DNA of 21,910 bases, from assembly GCA_944342125.1 (NCBI GenBank), contig CALVMF010000012.1:1-21910 (forward strand). The letters are read 5' to 3'. The notes under the pieces were generated by a model. That model was not told the origin of the DNA and ran no database searches. It was given only the letters and a program-made list of their open reading frames with translations. The stretch is from an uncultured Bacilli bacterium. GTDB lineage: Bacteria > Bacillota_I > Bacilli_A > RFN20 > CAG-826. Shown piece by piece: positions 14,206 through 21,358 of the stretch (within the stretch, counting starts at the first letter, position 1; each line of letters begins with the position of its first letter). A program made the translations under genes and the position numbers.

Positions 14206-16110
14206 CTATTTCTTATAAATTGCATTGAATTTACATGCAGATATACATGTACCACACTTAATACATTTATCGAGATCAATCTTATATGGTTCTTTCCCGA
14301 TAACACCTGAAATGGCGTTAACTGGACAATTTCTTGCGCAAAGCGAACACTTTTTACATTTATTTGGATCAATGTGGAATTCAATTAATGACTTACAAAC
14401 GCCAGCATCACACTTTTTATCTCTAACGTGTCTAATATAGACATCTTTGAATTTAGTAATCGTTGATAAAACTGGGTTAGGAGCTGTTTGACCTAAACCA
14501 CAAAGCGAACCAACTTGAATAGATTCACTTAATGTCTCAAGTTTAGTCAAATCATCCATTGTTGCTTTTCCATCTGTAACTTTAGTTAAAATTTCTAACA
14601 AACGTTTGGTGCCAATACGACATTGCGAACATTTACCGCAGCTTTCATCACAAATAAACTCAAGATAGAATTTAGCAACATCAACCATACAGTTGTCTTC
14701 ATCCATAACGATTGCTCCGCCAGAACCCATCATACTTCCTTTTTCAATTAATGATTCGTATTCGATTGGAGTATCTAATTCACTGATAGTTAAACATCCG
14801 CCTGATGGACCACCAGTTTGAATAGCTTGGAAACGCTTATCATTTGGAATTCCGCCGCCAATATCATAAACGAGTTCTCTGATAGTTGTTCCCATAGGTA
14901 CTTCAACAAGACCGACATTTTTAACTTTTCCACCGAGAGCAAAAACTTTTGTTCCCTTGCTTCTTTCGGTACCAATTTTTGCATATTCTTTAGCACCAAC
15001 TCTCATGATATAAGGAACATTAGCTAAAGTTTCGACATTATTTATAATTGTTGGCTTTCCCCAAAGACCTTTAACGGCTGGGAAAGGAGGTCTAGTTCTA
15101 GGCATACCTCTTTTACCTTCAATTGAATTAAGTAATGCAGTTTCTTCACCGCAAACAAAAGCACCAGCTCCAAGTCTAATATGAACTCTAAAATTAAATC
15201 CACTACCAAGGATATTGTCGCCAAGTAAGCCGATTTCTTCTAATTCTTTGATAGCGATTCTTAGTCTATTAACAGCGATAGGATATTCAGCTCTAACATA
15301 GAAATAACCGTTTTGTGCACCAATTGCATATCCAGCAATCATCATACCTTCGATTACTCCGACTGGATTTCCTTCAAGAATTGAACGATCCATAAATGCA
15401 CCTGGATCGCCTTCGTCGCCATTACAAACAACATATTTTGTATCGTCTTCTACATCAAAAGCAAATTTCCACTTACGACCAGTAGGGAAGCCCGCTCCTC
15501 CTCTACCTCTAAGTCCGCTATCAAGAATTTCTTGAATGACCTCTTCTCTTTTCATGCTGAGTGCTTTGATTAAACCTTTAAAAGCATCATAGCCAAGAGC
15601 TTCATCGATAACTTCAGGGTTGATTGTACCACAACCATGCAAAGCGATTCTTAATTGCTTTTTATAGAAGTTAATATCATCTTGCCTTTTGACTTTTTTA
15701 CCAGTTGAAGGCTCAACATATAAAAGTTCTTCAACAACTTGACCACCGATTATATCTTGCTCAATAATTTTTTGGCAATCACTTGGTTTAACTGCATGAT
15801 ATAAGGTGTCTTCAGGATAAATTTTTACAAATGGACCTTGTGAACAAAAACCAAAGCATCCAACAACATTACAAGTGACTTTATCTTCTAAATGTTTTTC
15901 CTTAATTAAAGCATTAAAGTTATCGATAATTGCTTGGGAGTCTGAAGATAAACAACCTGTACCGCCGCAAACAACGATGTGTCTTTTACCATCTTGACCA
16001 TTAAATTTCTTGCTTACGCACTCACTACAAGTGTGAATTTTTGTTTCTAAATCATTAATGGTTTTAATTTTATCCATGACTTTTGCAGTGTTTTTTGTAG
16101 TTTTAGGCAT
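14206..16110 (-). CDS. hydB: [FeFe] hydrogenase NADH-binding, FMN subunit (NuoF-like)
   Basis: 634 aa from the ATG at 16110, one base after the hydC stop (TAA-T-ATG). A start 16 codons upstream would overlap hydC and lacks the AAGGAG site that serves 16110, so I prefer the shorter form. N-terminal thioredoxin-like [2Fe-2S] domain (Cys48, 53, 85, 89), an extra CSEC pair (28, 31), NADH/FMN Rossmann-like domain with GRGGAGFPTGRKW (202-214) and CNGDEGDPGAFMDR (229-242), SLBB region, NuoF [4Fe-4S] (Cys491, 494, 497 with Cys537), and a C-terminal two-cluster ferredoxin domain (585/588/591/595, 616/619/622/626). This is the standard diaphorase subunit of trimeric hydrogenases, which passes electrons between NADH, ferredoxin and HydA. 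Confidence 0.95.
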   Translation of the reverse strand: MPKTTKNTAKVMDKIKTINDLETKIHTCSECVSKKFNGQDGKRHIVVCGGTGCLSSDSQAIIDNFNALIKEKHLEDKVTCNVVGCFGFCSQGPFVKIYPEDTLYHAVKPSDCQKIIEQDIIGGQVVEELLYVEPSTGKKVKRQDDINFYKKQLRIALHGCGTINPEVIDEALGYDAFKGLIKALSMKREEVIQEILDSGLRGRGGAGFPTGRKWKFAFDVEDDTKYVVCNGDEGDPGAFMDRSILEGNPVGVIEGMMIAGYAIGAQNGYFYVRAEYPIAVNRLRIAIKELEEIGLLGDNILGSGFNFRVHIRLGAGAFVCGEETALLNSIEGKRGMPRTRPPFPAVKGLWGKPTIINNVETLANVPYIMRVGAKEYAKIGTERSKGTKVFALGGKVKNVGLVEVPMGTTIRELVYDIGGGIPNDKRFQAIQTGGPSGGCLTISELDTPIEYESLIEKGSMMGSGGAIVMDEDNCMVDVAKFYLEFICDESCGKCSQCRIGTKRLLEILTKVTDGKATMDDLTKLETLSESIQVGSLCGLGQTAPNPVLSTITKFKDVYIRHVRDKKCDAGVCKSLIEFHIDPNKCKKCSLCARNCPVNAISGVIGKEPYKIDLDKCIKCGTCISACKFNAIYKK

Positions 16111-16111
16111 A

Positions 16112-16594
16112 TTATTCCATCTCCTTATTTCTATATTCAGCAATAATTCCAGGAACATCGCTTAATTTAACTTTTGGATAAACTTTACCATTAATTGTAA
16201 TAGCTGGTGCAATACCACATGCACCAATACAACGTAAGCCATCAAGGGTAAATAAACCATCTTCAGTTGTTTGACCAGGTTTAATTTTTAAAAGTTCACC
16301 AAACTTATCTAACACGTTTTGACCGCCTTTAACATAGCAAGCGGTACCAATACAAACTCCAATAACATATCTTCCTTTTGGAGTTAAACTAAAGAAAGAG
16401 TAAAAAGTTACGACACCATAAATGTCACTTACTGGAACATTTAGTTCCTGACTAATTATTTCTTGAACTTCTAATGGAATATATCCATATTCTTTTTGGA
16501 CATCACTTAAAACCAACATTAATGGACTAGGTTCATCTTTGTATCTAGCACAAATGGATTTAATCATGTCTACAGCTACTTTTTGTAGTTTCAT
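16112..16594 (-). CDS. hydC: [FeFe] hydrogenase small subunit (NuoE-like, [2Fe-2S])
   Basis: 160 aa. Thioredoxin-like [2Fe-2S] protein: Cys81 and Cys86 in CIGTACYVKG, Cys122 and Cys126 in CIGACGIAP, with the N-terminal helical domain of the NuoE family. It delivers electrons within the HydABC complex. First gene of the operon; the ribosome site AGGAG is 11 nt before ATG, a slightly long spacing. The end of hydC (AAG GAG ATG GAA TAA) supplies the hydB ribosome site, suggesting coupled translation. The promoter is at 16627-16655 with an overlapping cre site. Confidence 0.95.
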   Translation of the reverse strand: MKLQKVAVDMIKSICARYKDEPSPLMLVLSDVQKEYGYIPLEVQEIISQELNVPVSDIYGVVTFYSFFSLTPKGRYVIGVCIGTACYVKGGQNVLDKFGELLKIKPGQTTEDGLFTLDGLRCIGACGIAPAITINGKVYPKVKLSDVPGIIAEYRNKEME

Positions 16595-16626
16595 CGATCC
16601 AATTCTCCTGTGAATAAACTCACTAT

Positions 16627-16655
16627 ATTTTAAACGAGTTTGAAAGCGCTTACAA
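16627..16655 (-). promoter_or_regulatory. hydCBA promoter with overlapping CcpA (cre) site
   Basis: Minus strand TTGTAA (16650-16655), 17-nt spacer, TAAAAT (16627-16632). Positions 16641-16654 read TGAAAGCGCTTACA, which fits the cre consensus TGWAANCGNTNWCA at every position and covers the -35/spacer. This predicts carbon-catabolite control of the hydrogenase, if the organism has CcpA. Confidence 0.65.
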
Positions 16656-16759
16656 TATGAAAAAAATGATGCGTGCAGACTGAAAAAACACCTAGTTTAA
16701 GGCGCTTTAATATAAAGATTTATAAATAAATCGATAGCAAAAACGAATGTTCAAAATAA

Positions 16760-16796
16760 AAAAGAGATCAGTCACGGAACTACGCTGATCTCTTTT
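16760..16796 (-). terminator. Rho-independent terminator of the feo operon
   Basis: Perfect 12-bp stem AAAAGAGATCAG / CTGATCTCTTTT (16760-16771, 16785-16796), 13-nt loop, followed on the minus strand by TTTATTTT. It lies 27 nt after the last feo gene and just upstream of the hyd promoter, insulating the two operons. Confidence 0.85.
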
Positions 16797-16822
16797 ATAA
16801 AATTAATTATTATCTATTAAGC

Positions 16823-17026
16823 TTAATGCTTGTGACAGCATTCATGATTATTGTCGTTTTTTGGATACTTTTTAAAGTATTTTTTAACAAGACTTTTTGA
16901 ATCTGTGCCTCCACATCCGCAATCAGTCAACTTTTTGCCTTTATATTTTCTAAAAGCGAAATAAGCGACTAAAGCAAGAAGGATAATAACTAAGAATACA
17001 ACTATTACAATATCTGCTGTTGTCAT
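16823..17026 (-). CDS. FeoB-associated Cys-rich membrane protein
   Basis: 67 aa: one N-terminal membrane helix (about residues 5-26, MTTADIVIVVFLVIILLALV), a basic stretch, DCGCGGTDS, and the tail HECCHKH. This is the usual pattern of the small FeoB-associated cysteine-rich protein (PF12669). It likely assists ferrous-iron transport at the membrane, perhaps binding Fe(II) through the Cys/His groups. The ATG is one base after the feoB stop (TAA-T-ATG), so it is co-translated. Last gene before the operon terminator. Confidence 0.9.
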   Translation of the reverse strand: MTTADIVIVVFLVIILLALVAYFAFRKYKGKKLTDCGCGGTDSKSLVKKYFKKYPKNDNNHECCHKH

Positions 17027-17027
17027 A

Positions 17028-19418
17028 TTAAATTGTTTCCTTTCCTTCTAATTGTTTTTTGCGATTCCATAACACCAAGAGAACCACAACTACAATAATA
17101 ATTGGAATAAAGATTGCTAGTGTCCAAACAAACTCACCAATTAAATAGATCATCATTGAAACAATATAGGAAGTTGCTAACCAGAATCCTAAGGTTGAAG
17201 CGAATGTTCCTTTTGGAAGTTCACCTTTAGCGGTTGCTACTGCTGCAAAACAAGGAATCGTTAACATATTGAAAGCAATGAATGATATGACACCACTAAG
17301 GGTAATACCTGTTGATTGAACCATAAGTATTGCTGAAGAAAGTCCTTCAACAGCTTCATCTCCAGCCACGAAGCTTGGATTTAAAACTAAAGCAAGAGTT
17401 CCTAATGTAGAAATAACATTTTCTTTTGCAATTAATCCATTTATTGCAGCGACCGAGAAGACCCAACCGAATGCTCCTAAAGTGGAACCAAAACCAAGAG
17501 GTGTGAAAATAGGTTGTATGAATTGACCTAAACTTGCAAGGATTGAATTTCCTATTAAAGCGATTTGTGCAGGATCTTCACTTTCGATATCAATAAATTG
17601 CCATCCCCATGTAAAGTGAGATGTAAACCAAACAATAATTGTTGATAAAAGAATGATTGTAAATGCTTTTTTAACAAAGTGCTTTGTTTTGTCCCAAAGA
17701 TGAATCATTAAAGACTTAAATTGTGGTAAATGGTAAGCAGGTAATTCCATGATGAATGGAGGTACTTTTCCTCTAAGAGTTGTTGCTCTCATTATGATAA
17801 CTGTTACTAAAGCAGTTGCCATACCTAAGACATACATTCCATAAACAACTACATCTGCGTAATTGAAGCCAACAGCTTTACCAAAAACTGAAACTATAGC
17901 ATAAGCAAATACGGTTAAGATTGGTGCTTTTGCTCCACAAGAGAAAAATGGAATAACTCTAATTGTAGAAATTCTTTCTTTATCGTCTGCTAAAGTTCTT
18001 GTGTTAATCATTGCAGGTACAGAGCAACCAAAACCCATAATCATTGGCATAAAAGCACGACCACTTAAGCCAAATTTTCTAAAAATTCTATCAAGAATGA
18101 ACGCAACTCTTGCCATGTATCCGCTATCTTCTAGAATAGCGAAGAATAAGAATAAACATAATATTTGAGGTAAGAAGCCTAAAACAGCAAATAAACCACC
18201 TAAAATACCATCACAAACAAGTCCTATTGACCAAGCTGATGCTCCAGCTAAGGTCAGCCCTTGATTAACTAAATCAGAAATCCAACCTGTAAAAGCATTG
18301 AATACGTTCATAAATATAACGCCAGGTGAATTAATGCCACCATTTGCAAACATTCCAGCAACATAATCAGGGCCATCTCCGAAAGAGACAACATCAACAG
18401 CACCTAAAGCATTTAAATAGAATAAATCTTCACTAAATGTTAAATGGAAAATAACAAATAAGATAACCAAGAAAATTGGAATACCAGCCCAACGATTGGT
18501 TAAGACTTTATCAATCTTGTCTGAAATAGTAAGTTTTTCACTATTTTGTTTAGTTTCTGCGGACTTTTTCTTACCAAAAAGCCATTTCTTTTTATTAGCT
18601 TTTGATTCTTCTTTTGCTTTTCTTCTTTCAATTTCCGCTTCATCCATTACAACGATGTTGTGGAAATATTTTGAGATATATTTATATCTAGCATCCGCAA
18701 TTAATGCTTCAAAATCATCTCCAAATACATCATCTTTAAAGGTGTGTTTAAATTCATCAACCATATGAACAAGGTTAGGATGAGATGATGTTTCAAGTTC
18801 ATCAAGTTCAACTAACTTAACGGCGTGAAATAATGGATTCTCAACTTTAGCACCTTCAAAAGCTATACGGCAATCATTTATTAAATGAAATAAATTTGTA
18901 TCTTCTAAAACAGTCTTGCCTGTTCTTTTCTTGTTGGATGCTTCATAAGCAACTTCCATTAAATAGTCTAAGTTGCTATCTTTTAAAGCTGAAATCTCAA
19001 CAACAGGAACGCCAAGTTTTTCAGAAAGCTTATCAATTAAAATCGATTCCTTATTTTTTAATAAGAGATCAATCATATTGATTGCAATAACAACTGGTAC
19101 ATCAATCTCTAAAAGTTGCGTTGTTAAATAAAGATTTCTTTCTAGATTAGTAGCATCAACAATATTAATGACACAATCTGGTTTTTCATCCAAAATATAG
19201 TTTCTGGAAATAACTTCTTCAGGAGTATAAGGCGATAAAGAATAAATACCAGGGAGATCAACGATTGAAATTTGTTCTCCTAATTTTTTATAAACGCCTT
19301 CCCTTTTATCAACAGTTACCCCAGGCCAATTGCCGACATAAGCAGTTGAACCTGTCAAATTGTTAAATAAAGTCGTTTTACCACAATTAGGATTACCAGC
19401 CAAAGCAAAGTGTTTCAT
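17028..19418 (-). CDS. feoB: Ferrous iron transport protein B
   Basis: 796 aa inner-membrane Fe(II) transporter. N-terminal GTPase: G1 GNPNCGKTT (9-17), G3 DLPGIYSL, G4 NMID, G5 SALK. A helical GDI-like spacer and a lysine-rich linker (KKKWLFGKKKSAETK near residue 290) follow, then the membrane part with two gate regions, including GFGCSVPAMINTRTL and FFSCGAKAPIL with the Cys residues conserved in the family. Length is normal. It starts one base after the FeoA stop and is followed one base later by the Cys-rich protein, so the operon is feoA-feoA-feoB-small protein. Confidence 0.97.
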   Translation of the reverse strand: MKHFALAGNPNCGKTTLFNNLTGSTAYVGNWPGVTVDKREGVYKKLGEQISIVDLPGIYSLSPYTPEEVISRNYILDEKPDCVINIVDATNLERNLYLTTQLLEIDVPVVIAINMIDLLLKNKESILIDKLSEKLGVPVVEISALKDSNLDYLMEVAYEASNKKRTGKTVLEDTNLFHLINDCRIAFEGAKVENPLFHAVKLVELDELETSSHPNLVHMVDEFKHTFKDDVFGDDFEALIADARYKYISKYFHNIVVMDEAEIERRKAKEESKANKKKWLFGKKKSAETKQNSEKLTISDKIDKVLTNRWAGIPIFLVILFVIFHLTFSEDLFYLNALGAVDVVSFGDGPDYVAGMFANGGINSPGVIFMNVFNAFTGWISDLVNQGLTLAGASAWSIGLVCDGILGGLFAVLGFLPQILCLFLFFAILEDSGYMARVAFILDRIFRKFGLSGRAFMPMIMGFGCSVPAMINTRTLADDKERISTIRVIPFFSCGAKAPILTVFAYAIVSVFGKAVGFNYADVVVYGMYVLGMATALVTVIIMRATTLRGKVPPFIMELPAYHLPQFKSLMIHLWDKTKHFVKKAFTIILLSTIIVWFTSHFTWGWQFIDIESEDPAQIALIGNSILASLGQFIQPIFTPLGFGSTLGAFGWVFSVAAINGLIAKENVISTLGTLALVLNPSFVAGDEAVEGLSSAILMVQSTGITLSGVISFIAFNMLTIPCFAAVATAKGELPKGTFASTLGFWLATSYIVSMMIYLIGEFVWTLAIFIPIIIVVVVLLVLWNRKKQLEGKETI

Positions 19419-19419
19419 A

Positions 19420-19653
19420 CTACTTCTTGACCTCCATCAAGACTAAACATGCTTCGTCTTTTCTTAATGTTAATTCATAACCTCTAATTGTTACTTCAAG
19501 GGGATCGCCTAACGGTGCTTTTTTTCTTAAAAATATCTCAGCTCCTGGGGTAATTCCCATATCGAAGAGTCTTCTTCTTACTCTTCCTTCACCTTCTACT
19601 TTGATAACTTGGCCAGTCTCACCAATATCGAAAGTACTCAGTAATTTTTGCAT
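19420..19653 (-). CDS. feoA: FeoA family protein (second of a tandem pair)
   Basis: 77 aa SH3-like domain: GETGQVIKVEGEGRVRRRLFDMGITPGAEIFLRKKAP, LGDPLEVTIRGYELTLRKDEA. This closely matches the canonical FeoA pattern (RLxxMGxxxGxxxxxxxxxPLGDPxxxxxxGxxLxLR). It probably binds FeoB in the cytoplasm and modulates it. It is 19 nt downstream of the first FeoA-like gene and one base before feoB. Confidence 0.92.
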   Translation of the reverse strand: MQKLLSTFDIGETGQVIKVEGEGRVRRRLFDMGITPGAEIFLRKKAPLGDPLEVTIRGYELTLRKDEACLVLMEVKK

Positions 19654-19672
19654 AAAATCTACCTACCTTTCT

Positions 19673-19885
19673 TTATGCAACAAGGATTTTCATAGCCACA
19701 TTTCTATCTAAAGCTAATCTTCCATTTTTAACTAAAAGAATTACACTTCCGCTTTCGCTAGAAAGAACTTGAAGCTTACTTCCGATTGTTATTCCAAGAT
19801 TTTCAAGATGCTTTTTCGTAGCATCGTCGAGCATCATTTTAACAACCTTTAAATCAGTATTTAATGGAGCAATAAATATAGGCAT
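19673..19885 (-). CDS. FeoA-like protein (first gene of the feo operon)
   Basis: 70 aa, a more divergent SH3-like FeoA domain: LENLGITIGSKLQVLSSESG, then SVILLVKNGRLALDRNVAMKI. It lacks the PLGDP motif found in the neighbouring FeoA, replaced by SESGSVI. A strong AAGGAGG site (19890-19896) precedes the ATG. Two FeoA genes before feoB are common in Firmicutes. The divergent copy may have a distinct regulatory task, but this is inference. Confidence 0.88.
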   Translation of the reverse strand: MPIFIAPLNTDLKVVKMMLDDATKKHLENLGITIGSKLQVLSSESGSVILLVKNGRLALDRNVAMKILVA

Positions 19886-19904
19886 AAAACCTCCTTGAAA
19901 ACAT

Positions 19905-19970
19905 AGTTAGAATCCACTAACTCTTTACATAGGAAAATTATAGTCTTTTAGTTAGTCTTGTCAAACCTAA
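19905..19970 (-). promoter_or_regulatory. feo operon promoter with DtxR/IdeR-like operator candidates
   Basis: Minus strand TTGACA (19959-19964), 16-nt spacer, TATAAT (19937-19942): the best consensus promoter in the window. Two repeat pairs built on AGTTAG/TTAG: a perfect AGTTAG-N6-CTAACT in the leader (19905-19922), and an imperfect TTAGTTAG (19948-19955) facing CAAACCTAA (19962-19970) across the -35. These resemble the TTAGGTTAG-type half-sites of DtxR/IdeR iron repressors. Confidence 0.5.
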
Positions 19971-20021
19971 TTATAAAATTTTTTCATTTAGCACAACTGA
20001 TTTGCTTAGTGTCAACAAAAT

Positions 20022-21200
20022 TTAGTCGATATAGTTTTCATCAAAGTTAATAACTGTTTCGTAATTAGATTTATATTCTTTAATTGCTCTTCTTATTTTG
20101 ATTGCTATTTCAGACTTGTTTCCTTTATATTCTGTAGGAATCACAACATCAAAAACAACATTAGTATGAGTAGGCCCACTTATCACCCTTAAATCATGAA
20201 AAGTTAAAGAAATATCGAGGTTTTGCAGTGTTTTTTCAATAATTTCACCTAAAACTGGTAATTCATCATTACGTGTATCAACAGGGTCCATATGTATTGT
20301 TAAATTAATTCCATACTTTCGTGAAACTTCTTTTTCGATGTTATCAATTAAATCGTGAGATTTAAAAGTGTTTTCATATCCATCGATTTCGACATGGCAC
20401 ATCATAAAAGTTTTTGTAGGTCCGTATGAATGGAACATGACATCATGAACACCTAAAACACCTTCATATGTTTTAATTTCTGCCACAACTTTATTTACAA
20501 AATCTTGATTAGGTACTTCCCCTATTAAAGGCGAAGCGCTCTCTTTTACCATTTTAATTCCACTATAAATAATAAATATTGCAACAAGCAAAGACACAGA
20601 ACTATCAAGCCACCAAGTTTCTGGCACAAAGAATTGTATTAATGATGCGACGAGAACGATGCTTGTTGAAAGTACATCATTAAAAGAGTCTTGCATATTA
20701 GCTTGTAAAGCTACAGATCCTATCGCTTTCCCTAATCCTTTATAGATAAAACCAAGCATTATTTTTAAGAGAATAGATACGCCTAAAATTATAAAAGCCC
20801 AAATCGAGAAATTTGCTGATTTGTCTTGTTCAATTAAAGCTGTAATAGAGTTATAAATCAAAAGAGCACCGACAAGAAGGATAATAAATGAAGTTATCAT
20901 TCCTGTGATGTACTCAATTCTTTCATGACCATAAGGATGTTCTTTATCCGCTTTTTTACCTGATAATTTAAATCCAACGAAGCTGACTATACTACTTCCA
21001 AAATCAGTCATATTATTTAAAGCATCAGAAATAATCGACATGGATGAAGTAAATATTCCAATTACAAGTTTCATCAAAAAGAGGACACTATTAAAAACTA
21101 TTCCAATTATGGATGCTAATACGCCATGTTTTTCTCTAACTTTTTCATCTTGAATATTTTTATAATCTTTAATAAAAATCTTTCTTAAAAAATTTATCAT
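20022..21200 (-). CDS. Cation diffusion facilitator (metal/H+ antiporter, CDF)
   Basis: 392 aa. Six membrane segments in the first 210 residues. The metal sites are seen in DALNNMTDFGSS (Asp pair in helix 2), HPYGHERIEYITG, and the helix 5 segment NDVLSTS. A cytoplasmic dimerisation domain follows with GVHDVMFHSYGP, FMMCHVEID and HDLIDNIEK. A further C-terminal extension of about 85 residues (LGEIIEKTLQNLDIS onward) is also common in Firmicutes CDFs. The likely substrates are Mn, Fe or Zn, exported to protect the cytoplasm. The next operon downstream is ferrous-iron uptake, which makes Fe or Mn attractive but unproven. No Shine-Dalgarno; promoter at 21211-21238 only 10 nt before the ATG. Confidence 0.92.
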   Translation of the reverse strand: MINFLRKIFIKDYKNIQDEKVREKHGVLASIIGIVFNSVLFLMKLVIGIFTSSMSIISDALNNMTDFGSSIVSFVGFKLSGKKADKEHPYGHERIEYITGMITSFIILLVGALLIYNSITALIEQDKSANFSIWAFIILGVSILLKIMLGFIYKGLGKAIGSVALQANMQDSFNDVLSTSIVLVASLIQFFVPETWWLDSSVSLLVAIFIIYSGIKMVKESASPLIGEVPNQDFVNKVVAEIKTYEGVLGVHDVMFHSYGPTKTFMMCHVEIDGYENTFKSHDLIDNIEKEVSRKYGINLTIHMDPVDTRNDELPVLGEIIEKTLQNLDISLTFHDLRVISGPTHTNVVFDVVIPTEYKGNKSEIAIKIRRAIKEYKSNYETVINFDENYID

Positions 21201-21210
21201 ACGCTTATTA

Positions 21211-21238
21211 ATTTTAGTAAACTTTCTCTTTTTGTTAA
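21211..21238 (-). promoter_or_regulatory. Promoter of the CDF gene, very close to the ATG
   Basis: Minus strand TTAACA (21233-21238), 16-nt spacer, TAAAAT (21211-21216), then 10 nt to the ATG at 21200. Transcription would start within about 4 nt of the start codon. Confidence 0.5.
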
Positions 21239-21358
21239 CAAAAATTTGATAACACTAGTCAAGTGTAAAATTAAGTAAAATTGTTTGAATTTTTTCCATA
21301 ACAAAAAATTATCTAATTTACTAGACGCTTTAATTTTTAATAAAAGACATTTAAAATG
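21239..21358. other. Short gap holding the IS110 3' end
   Basis: AT-rich sequence between the CDF promoter and the transposase stop codon. No ORF or clear terminal inverted repeat is seen, which is normal for IS110-group elements. Confidence 0.4.

Noticed and set aside
14199..14384. Short minus-strand ORFs within hydB and hydA (also 13571-13849, 14790-14999, 15042-15224)
   Set aside because: Out-of-frame shadows of Cys-rich hydrogenase genes; no independent ribosome sites.
16697..16710. TTAAGGCGCTTTAA near-palindrome upstream of the hyd promoter as a second operator
   Set aside because: Imperfect, no match to cre or Rex consensus, and about 45 bp beyond the promoter; too weak to list.
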